Below, in pieces: positions 52,687-62,667 of a stretch of DNA of 64,000 nucleotides (positions are counted from its first letter, which is position 1; the number at the start of each line of letters is the position of its first letter). The position numbers and the translations under genes are program-made. The DNA lies in assembly GCA_017512425.1 (NCBI GenBank), contig JAFWGI010000012.1:310001-374000 (forward strand), read 5' to 3'. Below the pieces are notes generated by a model, which ran no database searches, was not told the DNA's origin, and worked only from the letters and a program-made list of their open reading frames with translations. The stretch is from Hyphomicrobium sp. (GTDB lineage: Bacteria; Pseudomonadota; Alphaproteobacteria; Rhizobiales; Hyphomicrobiaceae).

Positions 52687-54471
52687 TCAAGCTTTAGCGG
52701 CGAGCCAATTCCGCCATCCACCGAATGCCGTGATGTCGAGCGCGCCGGCGACGGCATGCGCTTCGCACACAAAGCCCTTAACGGACGTGCCGTCGTCGAG
52801 CCGCAACGTGCCAATTCCGAGCGGCGCTGGGATGAGTGCCACAAACGAGCCGAAGCCCGCTGCATCCAGCTCCCAAATCTCGACGTCGATGGCGCCAGTG
52901 CCGTGGCCATCGAATACGAGACCGGGCTTGGCCGGCGTGGTATTGGCCAGCGCAAAGAAGCTGTAGCCCGCTGCTGTCTTGGCGGTGCGGACGAACCGTG
53001 CGTTTCGCTCGGTCAGTTGGCCGTTGAGCGGCTGCCCCTGCAAATGTGCGCCGACGACTGCAATCTCGACCGCTTCTGGTGGCGACGCGGCGAATTTATA
53101 CTGTGGTGTTGCGTCGAGGCTGTGCCCTGTAGCGCCGATCTGGATCTGCGGCAACGACCGGTGCAGTTTGTCGCCGAACGCCGCCAGCGTTGCGTCTGCG
53201 CAGGCGCGACCGATGAGCGTGACGCCGAACGGCAGGCCGTCTGCGCGAAATCCGGCCGGCACCGCAAGCGCCGACAAATCCATGAGGTTGACGAAGTTGG
53301 TATAGAAGCCAAGGTTGGAATTGAGCCGCACGGGGTCGGCGCAAACGTCGGCAATCGTGTACGTCGTCGGCGCAGTTGGCAGCAGCATCATATCGAATGC
53401 CTGCCAGTGCGCCTCGGCGGCGCGGGTCAATCTGGCGAGGCGATACATTCCCTCGAATGTTTCGGCCGCAGATATGGTCTCGGCACTGAGCACGATACTG
53501 CGCACGACGTCATGGATCGCGTCGGGTCTGTTTCGCGCAAACTCTTTGACCGCAGCAAGACGCTCGGCAACCCACGGACCTTGATAGAGCAGCTTCGCCG
53601 TGTTTTGGAACGCCGTAAAATCGAACGGCACGACATCTGCGCCAAGAGCTTGCGCACGCGCGATGACTTGGGCGTAAAGCTCGGCATTCGCCGTATCGCC
53701 GAAAAACTCCGGTGTATCTGGTACGCCGATGCGTAATGTTGAGCGTGATGTGGAAGGTGCCACGCGACGCTCCGCTGTCCGCGCGTAGTCGTCCTCTGCG
53801 TCGAACGCCGCTGCGACATCGAACGCCGCTGCTGCGTCGGCAACCGTTAGCGCAAAGATCGAGACCGTATCTTGCGTCTTGCACGCCGGCACGACGCCAC
53901 GCGCGCTGATGAGACCTTTGGTTGGCTTCAGCCCGACGATGTTGTTGAATGCAGCCGGCACGCGGCCTGATCCTGCGGTGTCCGTTCCGAGCGCGAACGA
54001 AACAAGGCCACGCGCGACGGCGACGGCTGAACCCGAACTCGATCCGCCGCTGATATAGCCAGGCTCGAATGCGCTCTCGGGGATGCCATATGGCGAGCGC
54101 GTGCCAACCAAACCCGTCGCGAACTGATCGAGATTGGTTTTGCCGATGACAATTGCGCCGGCGGCCTCCAGGCGTTCGACAGCCGTCGCGGATCGTTCGG
54201 GCGTATACGCAAAGTCGGGACACGCGCACGTCGTCTCAAGTCCTGCGACGTCGATGTTGTCCTTGACCCCAAATGGAATGCCAAAGAGCGGTCCCCTCGG
54301 CGCGCTTGCTGTGCGCTCCAAGGCGACATCGCGCGGCACAAGTGAAATCCAGACCGGGCGTTCGCCCATCGCCGCGATGCGGTCGTAGATGCTGTTGATC
54401 ACGTCCTGCGGCGTGAACGTGCCCTGCGCGTAGCCGTCACGCAGGGTCGAAAAATCGAGCGAGGCAATCAT
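52687..54471 (-). CDS. atzF: allophanate hydrolase
   Basis: A 594-residue enzyme: amidase-signature domain with Lys70 (GIPFGVKDNID), SGGSSSGS (cis-Ser near 145) and nucleophile Ser168 (GTDTAGSGRVP), plus a C-terminal domain (~450-594). It splits allophanate to ammonia and CO2, the last step after the carboxylase. ATG 54471 overlaps the carboxylase stop (ATGA); 68 in-frame residues upstream are frame-shifted carboxylase sequence. Confidence 0.93.
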   Translation of the reverse strand: MIASLDFSTLRDGYAQGTFTPQDVINSIYDRIAAMGERPVWISLVPRDVALERTASAPRGPLFGIPFGVKDNIDVAGLETTCACPDFAYTPERSATAVERLEAAGAIVIGKTNLDQFATGLVGTRSPYGIPESAFEPGYISGGSSSGSAVAVARGLVSFALGTDTAGSGRVPAAFNNIVGLKPTKGLISARGVVPACKTQDTVSIFALTVADAAAAFDVAAAFDAEDDYARTAERRVAPSTSRSTLRIGVPDTPEFFGDTANAELYAQVIARAQALGADVVPFDFTAFQNTAKLLYQGPWVAERLAAVKEFARNRPDAIHDVVRSIVLSAETISAAETFEGMYRLARLTRAAEAHWQAFDMMLLPTAPTTYTIADVCADPVRLNSNLGFYTNFVNLMDLSALAVPAGFRADGLPFGVTLIGRACADATLAAFGDKLHRSLPQIQIGATGHSLDATPQYKFAASPPEAVEIAVVGAHLQGQPLNGQLTERNARFVRTAKTAAGYSFFALANTTPAKPGLVFDGHGTGAIDVEIWELDAAGFGSFVALIPAPLGIGTLRLDDGTSVKGFVCEAHAVAGALDITAFGGWRNWLAAKA

Positions 54472-57400
54472 TGCGCTGCCTCCGCGACAGCATCCGTCAT
54501 GACGACGATGGCCTGCCCGAGCACGACGGGCTTGCCCTCGACGCATCGGATTTCGAGCACCGTGCCGTCGTGCGGCGCCGTCACCGACATTTCCATTTTC
54601 ATCGATTCGACTATGACGACGGTATCGCCCGCGGCAACGCGCGAACCTTCTTGCACTGCGATTTTCCAAACGCATCCCGGCACCGTGCTCTCGATGGCGT
54701 AGGCGCCCGCCGGAATTTCGAGCGTGTCCGTTTCGACAGCATCGGACGCGGCCGATGTCGCATTTTGATCGGAGGCCTGCCAGCGCGCGCGCTCGGCGTC
54801 GAACGCTGCTTGCTGGCGTGCTTTCGCGCGCCCGATCTCGTCGGCATTCTCTGCCAGGAACGCGCGATAGGCCTTCATCGAGAACGTCGTCTCGGTGATC
54901 TCGATGTGCGCGGTTCCGTCGATCATGCCCTCGCGAATGGCCAGAAGTTCATCGGCCGACACCTGATAGAACTTCACCTGATCGAAGAAGCGCAGCAGCC
55001 ACGGCTTGCTCTCCGTGAACGCAGCCGTCTGCCGGTAGGTGTTCCACACCTGGCTTGTCCGCCCGAAAAGCTGATAGCCACCCGGGCCTTCCATACCGTA
55101 GATGCACATGTATGCACCGCCGATGCCGACGACGTTGTCGGGCGTCCAGGTGCGCGCGGGATTGTACTTCGTCGTCACAAGGCGATGACGCGGATCAATC
55201 GGCGTTGCGACCGGCGCACCGAGATAGACGTCGCCGAGCCCGAGCACGAGGTAATGCGCGTCGAAGACGATGCGGTAGACGTCGTCGATGCTATCGAGGC
55301 CGTTGATGCGCCGGATAAACTCGATGTTCGACGGGCACCACGGCGCATCCGCACGGACCGACTGAATGTATTTGTCGATCGTCTTCTGCACCTGCGGATC
55401 GTCCCACGACAGCGGCATGTGGACAATGCGCGAGGGTACTTCAATATCGCCGATGTCACCGATGCCGTCTTCGATTGCAGACAGAGCGGTCAGAAGCGCG
55501 TCGAGGGAAAGTACGCGGCTATCATAGTGAATCTGCAGCGACCGGATGCCGGGCGTCAGATCGATAATGCCGGCGAGATTTCGCGCTTCCAGACGCTTCA
55601 TCAGGACGTGGACGCGGAAGCGCAACTCGAAGTCCAGTACAATTGGGCCGTACTCGACGAGCAGATATTTATCGCCCTGACGCCTGTAGGTGACCCGCGG
55701 TAGTGCGTGATGTGAAGCGCGAACGCCGACGATGCAGTCGTCGCGCGCGCCGAGCACGCCTGATGATGTGATTTTCGATTCACGCGGCTTCAACGTCGAG
55801 ACTTCTTGATCCTGTTCTGCTTCGAAACGCGTGGCCTCATCCGCCGATAGGCGCTTGAAGCGCACCCTGTTGCCGGGCTTCAATTGCCCGATCTTCCAAA
55901 GCTCGGCTTTGATGATCGTCGCCGGACACACGAAACCACCGAGCGATGGTCCGTCCGGGCCGAGGATGACGGGCATGTCGCCGGTGAAGTCGATGGCGCC
56001 AATCGCATAGGCGTTGTCGTGTATGTTGCTTGGATGCAAGCCCGCTTCGCCGCCGTCGGCGCGCGCCCATTGAGGCTTCGGCCCGATCAGGCGGACGCCG
56101 GTGCGGTTGGAATTGTAATGCACCTCCCACGAGGCCGCGAAGAACGTCTCGATGTCGTCGTCGGTGAAAAAATCCGGCGCGCCATGCGGACCGTAAAGAA
56201 CGCCAATCTCCCAAGTGTCGGTGAGCGGCGGCAACAGTGCCGCATCAAGCTTCAACGGAGTATTGCCGACCGGCTGCAGACCAAGACGCAGCACGTCACC
56301 AGTGCGCAGCGTGCGTCCGCCATGTCCGCCAAACGGCCCGAGCGAGAACGTCGATTTGCTGCCGAGGTAGTCGGGCACATCGATGCCACCTTCGAGCGCG
56401 AGATACGTTCGCTGGCCAGCGCCGACGATCGTTCCGCATTTCAAGACTTGACCGGCAGTGATGGCAAATGCTTGCCCGTTTGCGAGCGGCGCGCCGTCAA
56501 GCGTCGCGCGCGTGTCGCCGCCGACGAGACATGCGACCGTCGCACAGTTGAATTTGATCGTTGCGCCGGAAAGCGTCATCTCGAGCCCTGCGGCGCCTTC
56601 GCTATTGCCGACGGCACGGTTCGCAAGCCGGAACGACAAGTGATCCATTGGCCCCGATGGCGGCACACCGATGTTCCAGTAACCCGTGCGGCCAGGATAA
56701 TCCTGCACCGACGTCAACGTGCCTGGGCTTAGGATTTCCAGTGTTTCGGGCGCGTAGTCGAATGTCGCGAGTGTTGCCGTCGTAACGCTGCCGGTCGCAA
56801 CGACGACGGATGATGCCAGATCGCTCAGATATCCGAGATTGGTCTCAATGCCGGCGAGCGTCGTGTTAGCCAAAGCTGAGCGGAGCTTTCTGAGGGCATC
56901 CGGCCGGTCGTTTCCGGTGACAATCACCTTTGCAATCATCGGATCGTAGTACGACGACACATCCGAGCCGCTTTCGACCCAAGTCTCGACGCGAACGCCG
57001 TCGGGCCATGCAACCTTGGTCAGTAGCCCCGAACTTGGCCGGAAATCGCGCGCAGGATCTTCAGCGTAGACGCGAACCTGGATTGACGCGCCGTGCGGCT
57101 CGGGGGCCTGCTCCGGCAACGGCTCGCCCGCCGCCTGCCGCACCATCCATTCGACGAGATCGATGCCGGTGACTTCCTCAGTCACCCCGTGTTCCACCTG
57201 AAGACGCGTGTTGACTTCGAGGAAGTAGAATTCACCCGTATCCGTATCGAGCAGGTATTCGACTGTGCCCGCGTTCGCGTAATTGACGACCTGTCCGAGC
57301 TTGACGGACGTATCAAGCAGGCGATTGCGCGTCTCCGCCGGCAGTGCGGGCGCCGGTGTTTCTTCGAGCACCTTCTGATTGCGCCGCTGCGCGGAGCAAT

Positions 57401-58079
57401 CGCGTTCTCCAAGCGCCAGCACGCGTCCCTTACCGTCGCCGAATATCTGAACTTCGATATGCCGTCCGCGCGCGACGTACTTTTCCACGAACACGCCAGC
57501 ATCTTTGAAGTTGTTGGCGGCAAGGCGCTGGACGCGTTCGAACGTCGGCACGAGATCGGCTTCGGCATCGACGAGCTGCAACCCGATGCCACCGCCGCCC
57601 GCCGTACTTTTGAGCATCACGGGAAAGCCGATGCGGCGCGCTTCTCGCAGCGCGTCGTCGGCCGCCGCGACGAGACCTGAACCCGGCGCCAGCGGCACAC
57701 CGGCCCTCTCGGCCAATTCGCGCGCCGTGTGTTTCAATGCGAAGGCGCGAACGTGATCGGGCTCCGGGCCGATGAATGTAATGCCGGCAGCCGTGCAGGC
57801 TTCTGCGAACGCGGTGTTCTCCGACAGAAAGCCGTAGCCCGGGTGGATTGCCTGCGCGCCGGTTGCTTTGGCGGCAGCGAGGATCGCGTCGATGTTGAGA
57901 TATGATTGCGCCGCAGGCGGCGGGCCGATGCGGATCGCTTCGCCGGCAAGGCGCACATGGCGCGAATGCCGGTCGGCGTCGGAATAGATCGCGACGCTTT
58001 TAATGCCCATCTTGTCGAGCGTGCGGATGATCCGGCAGGCAATGGCGCCGCGATTGGCAATGAGGACTTTCGTAAACAT
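54468..58079 (-). CDS. urea/guanidine carboxylase (biotin-dependent)
   Basis: A 1203-residue biotin enzyme: biotin carboxylase domain (~1-450; LIANRGAIACRIIRTLD, HPGYGFLSEN), two KipA/KipI-type carboxyltransferase halves (~480-1110; GYWNIGVPPSGPMDHLSF, GPDGPSLGGFVCP) and a biotinyl domain with Lys1161 in VESMKMEM. Usually annotated as urea carboxylase, but the guanidine-I riboswitch upstream and the two DUF1989 genes match the guanidine carboxylase pathway, in which carboxyguanidine is deiminated to allophanate. Substrate choice cannot be proven from these motifs. ATG 58079. Confidence 0.88.
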   Translation of the reverse strand: MFTKVLIANRGAIACRIIRTLDKMGIKSVAIYSDADRHSRHVRLAGEAIRIGPPPAAQSYLNIDAILAAAKATGAQAIHPGYGFLSENTAFAEACTAAGITFIGPEPDHVRAFALKHTARELAERAGVPLAPGSGLVAAADDALREARRIGFPVMLKSTAGGGGIGLQLVDAEADLVPTFERVQRLAANNFKDAGVFVEKYVARGRHIEVQIFGDGKGRVLALGERDCSAQRRNQKVLEETPAPALPAETRNRLLDTSVKLGQVVNYANAGTVEYLLDTDTGEFYFLEVNTRLQVEHGVTEEVTGIDLVEWMVRQAAGEPLPEQAPEPHGASIQVRVYAEDPARDFRPSSGLLTKVAWPDGVRVETWVESGSDVSSYYDPMIAKVIVTGNDRPDALRKLRSALANTTLAGIETNLGYLSDLASSVVVATGSVTTATLATFDYAPETLEILSPGTLTSVQDYPGRTGYWNIGVPPSGPMDHLSFRLANRAVGNSEGAAGLEMTLSGATIKFNCATVACLVGGDTRATLDGAPLANGQAFAITAGQVLKCGTIVGAGQRTYLALEGGIDVPDYLGSKSTFSLGPFGGHGGRTLRTGDVLRLGLQPVGNTPLKLDAALLPPLTDTWEIGVLYGPHGAPDFFTDDDIETFFAASWEVHYNSNRTGVRLIGPKPQWARADGGEAGLHPSNIHDNAYAIGAIDFTGDMPVILGPDGPSLGGFVCPATIIKAELWKIGQLKPGNRVRFKRLSADEATRFEAEQDQEVSTLKPRESKITSSGVLGARDDCIVGVRASHHALPRVTYRRQGDKYLLVEYGPIVLDFELRFRVHVLMKRLEARNLAGIIDLTPGIRSLQIHYDSRVLSLDALLTALSAIEDGIGDIGDIEVPSRIVHMPLSWDDPQVQKTIDKYIQSVRADAPWCPSNIEFIRRINGLDSIDDVYRIVFDAHYLVLGLGDVYLGAPVATPIDPRHRLVTTKYNPARTWTPDNVVGIGGAYMCIYGMEGPGGYQLFGRTSQVWNTYRQTAAFTESKPWLLRFFDQVKFYQVSADELLAIREGMIDGTAHIEITETTFSMKAYRAFLAENADEIGRAKARQQAAFDAERARWQASDQNATSAASDAVETDTLEIPAGAYAIESTVPGCVWKIAVQEGSRVAAGDTVVIVESMKMEMSVTAPHDGTVLEIRCVEGKPVVLGQAIVVMTDAVAEAAQ

Positions 58080-58084
58080 CGGCG

Positions 58085-58732
58085 TCAGGCTCCCTCGGTC
58101 CAGATCAACACCTCGATCGGCGTCGGGTTGTAGGCGTTGCACGGGTTGTTCAATTGCGGGCAGTTTGAGATCAGAACGATCGTGTTCATCTCGGCGCGCA
58201 GTTCGACGTATTTGCCGGGCGCGGAGAGACCGTCGGCAAACGTCAGGCCGCCGTCCGCGGTCACGGGCACGTTCATGAAGAAGTTGATGTTGTGGCCGAT
58301 GTCGCGCTTCGTCAGTCCGAAGTGTTCGTTCTCGGCAACCGCGAGCAGGTAGCTGTCGCGGCAGGCGTGCATCGATTTTTTCTCAAGTGCATAGCGCACC
58401 GTGTTGCTTTCCGTCGCGCAGGCGCCGCCAAGCGTATCGTGGCGGCCGACGGTATCGGCGGTGACGGTCAGCATCGGACGGCACAGATCCGAGAGGAGCG
58501 TTGTGCCGGCCGTGATGAAGACGTTGCCTTGCTCGCGGATCGTATCGGATGCCGAATAGCGCTCGTGCGGGGCGTCCGCGTTGAAGAACAAGGTATCGGC
58601 GGCTTGATTGCCTTCGAGATCGACGATGCGCAGCGTCTCGCCGCGTTTGACGACATGCATCCAGTAATCGCCCGCTGCGACGACGTTTCGGTACGTCGCG
58701 GCGTTAGCGTCGAGTGTGCTTTCCTTGATCAT
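58085..58732 (-). CDS. urea carboxylase-associated DUF1989 protein 2 (carboxyguanidine deiminase subunit type)
   Basis: A 215-residue DUF1989 protein ([55 protein letters not shown]). With its partner it would form a heteromeric deiminase (CgdAB) that turns carboxyguanidine into allophanate and ammonia. The Cys, His and Asp in [13 protein letters not shown] are candidate zinc or active-site residues. ATG 58732; 10 bp after the partner stop and 5 bp before the carboxylase start. Confidence 0.85.
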   Translation of the reverse strand: MIKESTLDANAATYRNVVAAGDYWMHVVKRGETLRIVDLEGNQAADTLFFNADAPHERYSASDTIREQGNVFITAGTTLLSDLCRPMLTVTADTVGRHDTLGGACATESNTVRYALEKKSMHACRDSYLLAVAENEHFGLTKRDIGHNINFFMNVPVTADGGLTFADGLSAPGKYVELRAEMNTIVLISNCPQLNNPCNAYNPTPIEVLIWTEGA

Positions 58733-58742
58733 GATGCGGCCC

Positions 58743-59456
58743 TCAACAGCAGCCGCTGAGGTGATAAAGGCGGTTGTTTTCGCGCCCGCGGGTGTTTTCG
58801 GGACGCTCGCCGATGGGCAACGCGGTCTCGGCGTTTTCGTAAAGCTCGAACGCAATAGGCGCGCGCGGGTACGAGGCCGCCGGATTAAGCGGATGCGGGC
58901 AGGTGTGCATCAGCACCAGCGTGTCCATCTCGAATGCGAGTTCGACAACCGCGCCGGGCATTGCGGCGCGTGCGTCGAAGGCCAGTACGCCGCTGTCGTC
59001 GACGGCGACTTTGCTGAACCAGTTGACGTTCGACACGAGATCGCGCCGTTGCAGTCCGTACTTCGCCGCTTCGACGAGAAAGCTATCGTGACCGTTCTGC
59101 TGCCAGTCGTTGCGATGCGTCTGGTAGCTTGTTGCGCCCCACTTTGCCGCGACGCTGGCCTTCGTCGTATTGCCGCAGATCGTATCGTGCCAGCCGAAGG
59201 TGTCGCGGACGATCCGGCAAAACACGCGACCCATATCGGAATAGAGGTGATGCCCCGTCGTCAGCTTGAAGGTGTGCTGGCACTTGAGCGTATCGGGTGC
59301 GTTGTAACGTTCGAGCAGATTGATCGGGTTGTAAAACAGCATCGCGGCGTTGCCACCGCCGTCGACGTCGGTCAGGCGCAAGAGTGTGTTGCGCCGAACG
59401 AGTAGCGACCAATGCTTTCCTGCGGGCAGCGTGTCGGCGTAGACCGGCGTGCTCAT
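58743..59456 (-). CDS. urea carboxylase-associated DUF1989 protein 1 (carboxyguanidine deiminase subunit type)
   Basis: A 237-residue DUF1989 protein paralogous to the next gene: [40 protein letters not shown] and [17 protein letters not shown] correspond to the same segments. Expected partner subunit in carboxyguanidine deiminase. It follows the ABC ATPase gene by 96 bp. The assignment to subunit 1 or 2 is from overall resemblance. Confidence 0.85.
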   Translation of the reverse strand: MSTPVYADTLPAGKHWSLLVRRNTLLRLTDVDGGGNAAMLFYNPINLLERYNAPDTLKCQHTFKLTTGHHLYSDMGRVFCRIVRDTFGWHDTICGNTTKASVAAKWGATSYQTHRNDWQQNGHDSFLVEAAKYGLQRRDLVSNVNWFSKVAVDDSGVLAFDARAAMPGAVVELAFEMDTLVLMHTCPHPLNPAASYPRAPIAFELYENAETALPIGERPENTRGRENNRLYHLSGCC

Positions 59457-59552
59457 CGATATTTCTCCCTTGGCAACGCGTCTTGGCGCTGCGTTGTCCG
59501 GGCCGTCCCGGGATGAGAGAGAGCCGTTGGGGTCGTCCCCAGCGGCGTTCGG

Positions 59553-60380
59553 TTACGACGCCGGCTTTTCCGTCTCCGGAACCGGTGCGCCGGCGACACG
59601 ACGCGGCCAAATCTCGATATCGCGTGTGATCTGCGCGCCTTGAACCGGCGCGGGCTTCACGTCTGTCTCAATTTTGAGATCGCCTGATAGCGTTGCGCCG
59701 TAGCGCTCCAGCTCTTCCGGGCGCTTGCGCGGCCGCTCGAAGGCAATCACGCGCGTTGCAAGCCGGAAGGCTTCGCTGAGGTCGTGAGTCACCATCACGA
59801 CGGTCAGATTGCTCGCGTTCCAAATCCGGCGGATAAGAACGTGGATTTCGGCGCGAATACCTGGATCGAGCGCGCCGAACGGTTCATCCAGCAGGAGCAC
59901 TTTCGGTTTGCACATCAGCGCCTGTGCGAGCGCGAGGCGTTGCTGCATGCCGCCCGATAAGGACGCTGGATATTTGTGTTCGTGCCCCGTTAAGCCGACT
60001 TCGGCGAGCAACGCCATCGCGTCGGCTTTCGCTGCCGTTCGCCGTTCGCCGAACAAGCGGCCGAAGAAACGCGATGTTTGCAGTTCGCGGCCGAGCATGA
60101 CGTTGTCGAGCACGGTCAAATGCGGGAAGACAGAATAGCGCTGGAACACGACGCCGCGATCTGAGTCCGGCTCAGGTTTCAGCGGTACCCCGTCAATCAG
60201 GATTTGACCGCGCGTCGGGCTTTCGTCTCCAAGCAGCATCCGCAGGAATGTCGTCTTGCCACATCCGGACGGCCCGACGAGCGCCACGAACGACCGCGGC
60301 GCAATGTCGATATTGATGCGCTCAAGCACGACGTGGTCGCCGTATTCCTTCCAGACCTTGTCTACGATGATCGATGTCAT
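59553..60380 (-). CDS. ABC transporter ATP-binding protein of the guanidine operon
   Basis: A 275-residue ATPase: Walker A GPSGCGKTT, signature LSGGMQQRLA, Walker B VLLLDEP, H-loop MVTHDLSE. A C-terminal extension after ~220 is specific to this subgroup. ATG 60380 overlaps the permease stop (ATGA); a 261-codon in-frame upstream extension is frame-shifted permease and is rejected. Confidence 0.9.
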   Translation of the reverse strand: MTSIIVDKVWKEYGDHVVLERINIDIAPRSFVALVGPSGCGKTTFLRMLLGDESPTRGQILIDGVPLKPEPDSDRGVVFQRYSVFPHLTVLDNVMLGRELQTSRFFGRLFGERRTAAKADAMALLAEVGLTGHEHKYPASLSGGMQQRLALAQALMCKPKVLLLDEPFGALDPGIRAEIHVLIRRIWNASNLTVVMVTHDLSEAFRLATRVIAFERPRKRPEELERYGATLSGDLKIETDVKPAPVQGAQITRDIEIWPRRVAGAPVPETEKPAS

Positions 60381-61195
60381 GCGGACCTCGCGGCCGCAAA
60401 CCAGGGAAAAGCCCTGCGCTGTAGTAGGCGCAGTGCGAGGTCCATGAAGAACGCGAGCAGCGTGATCCAGATGACGTAAGGAATGATCACGTCCATCGAC
60501 AGATAGCGCCGCACGAGAAAGATGCGATAGCCAAGGCCCGAGTCCGCGGCGATCGCTTCGGCAGCGATCAGGAACAGCCACGCCGGGCCAATTTCGAGCC
60601 GCACGGCATCGATCAGCCGCGGCAGCATTTGCGGCAGAACAACACGCATCGCGATCTGCCATGTCGATGCGCCGAGCGTCTGCGCCTTGATGATCTGTTC
60701 GCGGGGGATTTCCTGCACACGCAGGGTCAGGTCGCGCACGAGTTTCAGCGTTGTGCCGATGACGATCAGCATGATTTTCGAGGCCTCGCCCAATCCCATG
60801 ATGATGAACAGGATCGGAAGCAGCGCCAGCGGTGGCACCATGGATGCCACGGCGACGACTGGCCCGAGCGTCGCGTTGGCAACCGGCAAAATGCCGATGA
60901 TTATTCCGAAGATGAGTGCAATCACCGTCGATATGACGAGCGCGGACAGCAACCGCGTTAGGCTCGCCAATGTGTCGGAGAGCATCAGGTAGTCCCCGGT
61001 GCGCGCATCGGGATTGAGCGCGTACTGCTCCACCGCTTCGCCCATCGCGGCGAAGCTCGGCAGCAGCTTGTCGTTTGGATTTTCTGCCAGCCGCGCGTCG
61101 GAGGCGAAAACGTACGCCAGCAGCAGCGCGAGAAACGGCAGGAAAGCCAGCGCGACCCGCCACGACATATTTGGCTTGATGTTGAGTGCGCGCAT
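60377..61195 (-). CDS. ABC transporter permease of the guanidine operon
   Basis: A 272-residue membrane protein with six hydrophobic segments and the EAA loop (EQIIKAQTLGASTWQIAMRVVLPQMLPRL). TauC/SsuC type, in the usual binding protein-permease-ATPase order. Probably imports guanidine or a related compound. Confidence 0.9.
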   Translation of the reverse strand: MRALNIKPNMSWRVALAFLPFLALLLAYVFASDARLAENPNDKLLPSFAAMGEAVEQYALNPDARTGDYLMLSDTLASLTRLLSALVISTVIALIFGIIIGILPVANATLGPVVAVASMVPPLALLPILFIIMGLGEASKIMLIVIGTTLKLVRDLTLRVQEIPREQIIKAQTLGASTWQIAMRVVLPQMLPRLIDAVRLEIGPAWLFLIAAEAIAADSGLGYRIFLVRRYLSMDVIIPYVIWITLLAFFMDLALRLLQRRAFPWFAAARSA

Positions 61196-61245
61196 GGTCT
61201 CCCGCCGTTGCTCAGCGTGTGGTGCAGTCAGAGTCTGGTGAGGCG

Positions 61246-62310
61246 TTAAAGTTTGCCGTCGGCGGCGGCCTTCATGAAGGTCGCGTCGTAGCGGAACTTG
61301 ACGTTGTCCTTGTCGCCGAAGACGGTTTTGTCGGGGAACTCGACGCCGACAGCGCCTGCCGACTTGGCGTCTTTGCCAAGCAATGCTTTGTCGAACAGAA
61401 ACTTCGACACGCGCTCGGTAGTGGTTTTCAGATATGCGCCGGTCGTGAAGGCGACGGCGTCGGCGGGCGCGCTGAAGAGTTTTGTCGTTGCGAGCTGTTC
61501 ATCGAAGCCGGCGACGTCCGTCCCGGACGCTTTCGCCATTGCTTCCTTGGCGGCCGGGTCTTTCGCGAGTGCCGCCATCGTTTCGTACCAGATGCCGGCG
61601 AGCGCTTGCGCAAACTTTGGATTGTCTTTGACGACGGCGGTGTTCGCGACCATCAAATCGATGATTTCACCCGGAATTTGCGAGCTGTCGAAGACCTTTT
61701 TGGCGTCGGGCGATTCAAGAACCGTCGAGACGATAGGTTTCCAGGTGACAACGGCAGTAACGTCCGCCGTCTTGTAAGCGGCGGCCATGTCGGCATCCGA
61801 CGTGTTGACGACTTTCAGGTCTTTCTCTTCAAGCTTGATGCTTTCGAGCGCGCGTGCCAGCAAGTAGTGCGAGACTGAGAACTCGACGAGGTTGACGTTC
61901 TGGCCCTTGATGTCTTCGATCTTGTCCTTGCCTTTTAGGATCACGGCGTCGTTGCCGTTCGAGAAGTCGCCGACGATGACGGCGGTGGTATCGACGCCGC
62001 CGGCCGCCGGGATCGAAAGCGCGTCCATGTTCGTTACCGTCACAGCGTCGAACGCGCCGGCCGTGTATTGGTTGATCGATTCAACGTAGTCGTTGAACTG
62101 CTTCACCTCGATGTTGATGCCGTATTTGTCGGCCCACTTCTTGACGATGCCGGAGTCAGCCGCATAGCCCCACGGCATCCAACCGACATAGATCGACCAT
62201 GCGACTTTGAAATCCTTCTTTTCGGCCGCCATCGCTGGTGTGACGGCAATCAACGCCGCCGCGGTGATCGCAAAAATGCCCTGCATCGTTTTCGAAATGG
62301 ATTTGATCAT
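61246..62310 (-). CDS. periplasmic substrate-binding protein of the guanidine operon
   Basis: A 354-residue protein with a signal peptide (1-28, ending TPAMA) and a TauA/NMT1-like fold (VAWSIYVGWMPWGYAADSGIVKKWADKYG). The family is the binding protein found in urea-carboxylase regions. First gene after the riboswitch; GGGGTATCCG precedes ATG 62310. Confidence 0.9.
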   Translation of the reverse strand: MIKSISKTMQGIFAITAAALIAVTPAMAAEKKDFKVAWSIYVGWMPWGYAADSGIVKKWADKYGINIEVKQFNDYVESINQYTAGAFDAVTVTNMDALSIPAAGGVDTTAVIVGDFSNGNDAVILKGKDKIEDIKGQNVNLVEFSVSHYLLARALESIKLEEKDLKVVNTSDADMAAAYKTADVTAVVTWKPIVSTVLESPDAKKVFDSSQIPGEIIDLMVANTAVVKDNPKFAQALAGIWYETMAALAKDPAAKEAMAKASGTDVAGFDEQLATTKLFSAPADAVAFTTGAYLKTTTERVSKFLFDKALLGKDAKSAGAVGVEFPDKTVFGDKDNVKFRYDATFMKAAADGKL

Positions 62311-62430
62311 CGGATACCCCTGTGCTGACCACCTGTGACGTGGCCGCATGAGCATCGGGTCAATGAACAGAGGGCGAAGTCGAACAGCAGGAGCCCGTCC
62401 GGTCACGAGCGCAAGCTCGATGCGGCTTAG

Positions 62431-62540
62431 GTCTCCCGGGCTTTTGTCCCGCCGTGGCTCCGCTCTGACGATAAGAGCGGGAGAGCCTCTCTCGGACCAG
62501 CCGCTGCAACGCCTGACGCTGCAGCCGGAACCCTAGAGGC
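62431..62540 (-). promoter_or_regulatory. guanidine-I riboswitch (ykkC class)
   Basis: On the minus strand the three conserved blocks appear in order: CTAGGGTTCCGG (62536-62525), CTGGTCCGAGAG (62500-62489) and ACGGCGGGACAAAAGCCCG with GGAGAC following (62455-62431), separated by variable stems. This matches the guanidine-I aptamer consensus. It lies 120 nt upstream of the binding-protein start. A CGAGC/GCTCG hairpin (62406-62419) follows without a U-tract, so control may be translational or through a weak terminator. The remaining ~127 bp to the transglutaminase gene hold the promoter. Confidence 0.95.
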
Positions 62541-62667
62541 GTTATGCAGAGTGCATTGCACGCGGTGTGCCAACGCAATCGTCGCGGATTTATTGGTGAT
62601 TTCGCCTGCCATCGCGCGTGGCGTTGCCTGATTCTTGACCGCGCCGCCGCGATCCTAGGCAGGTTAC

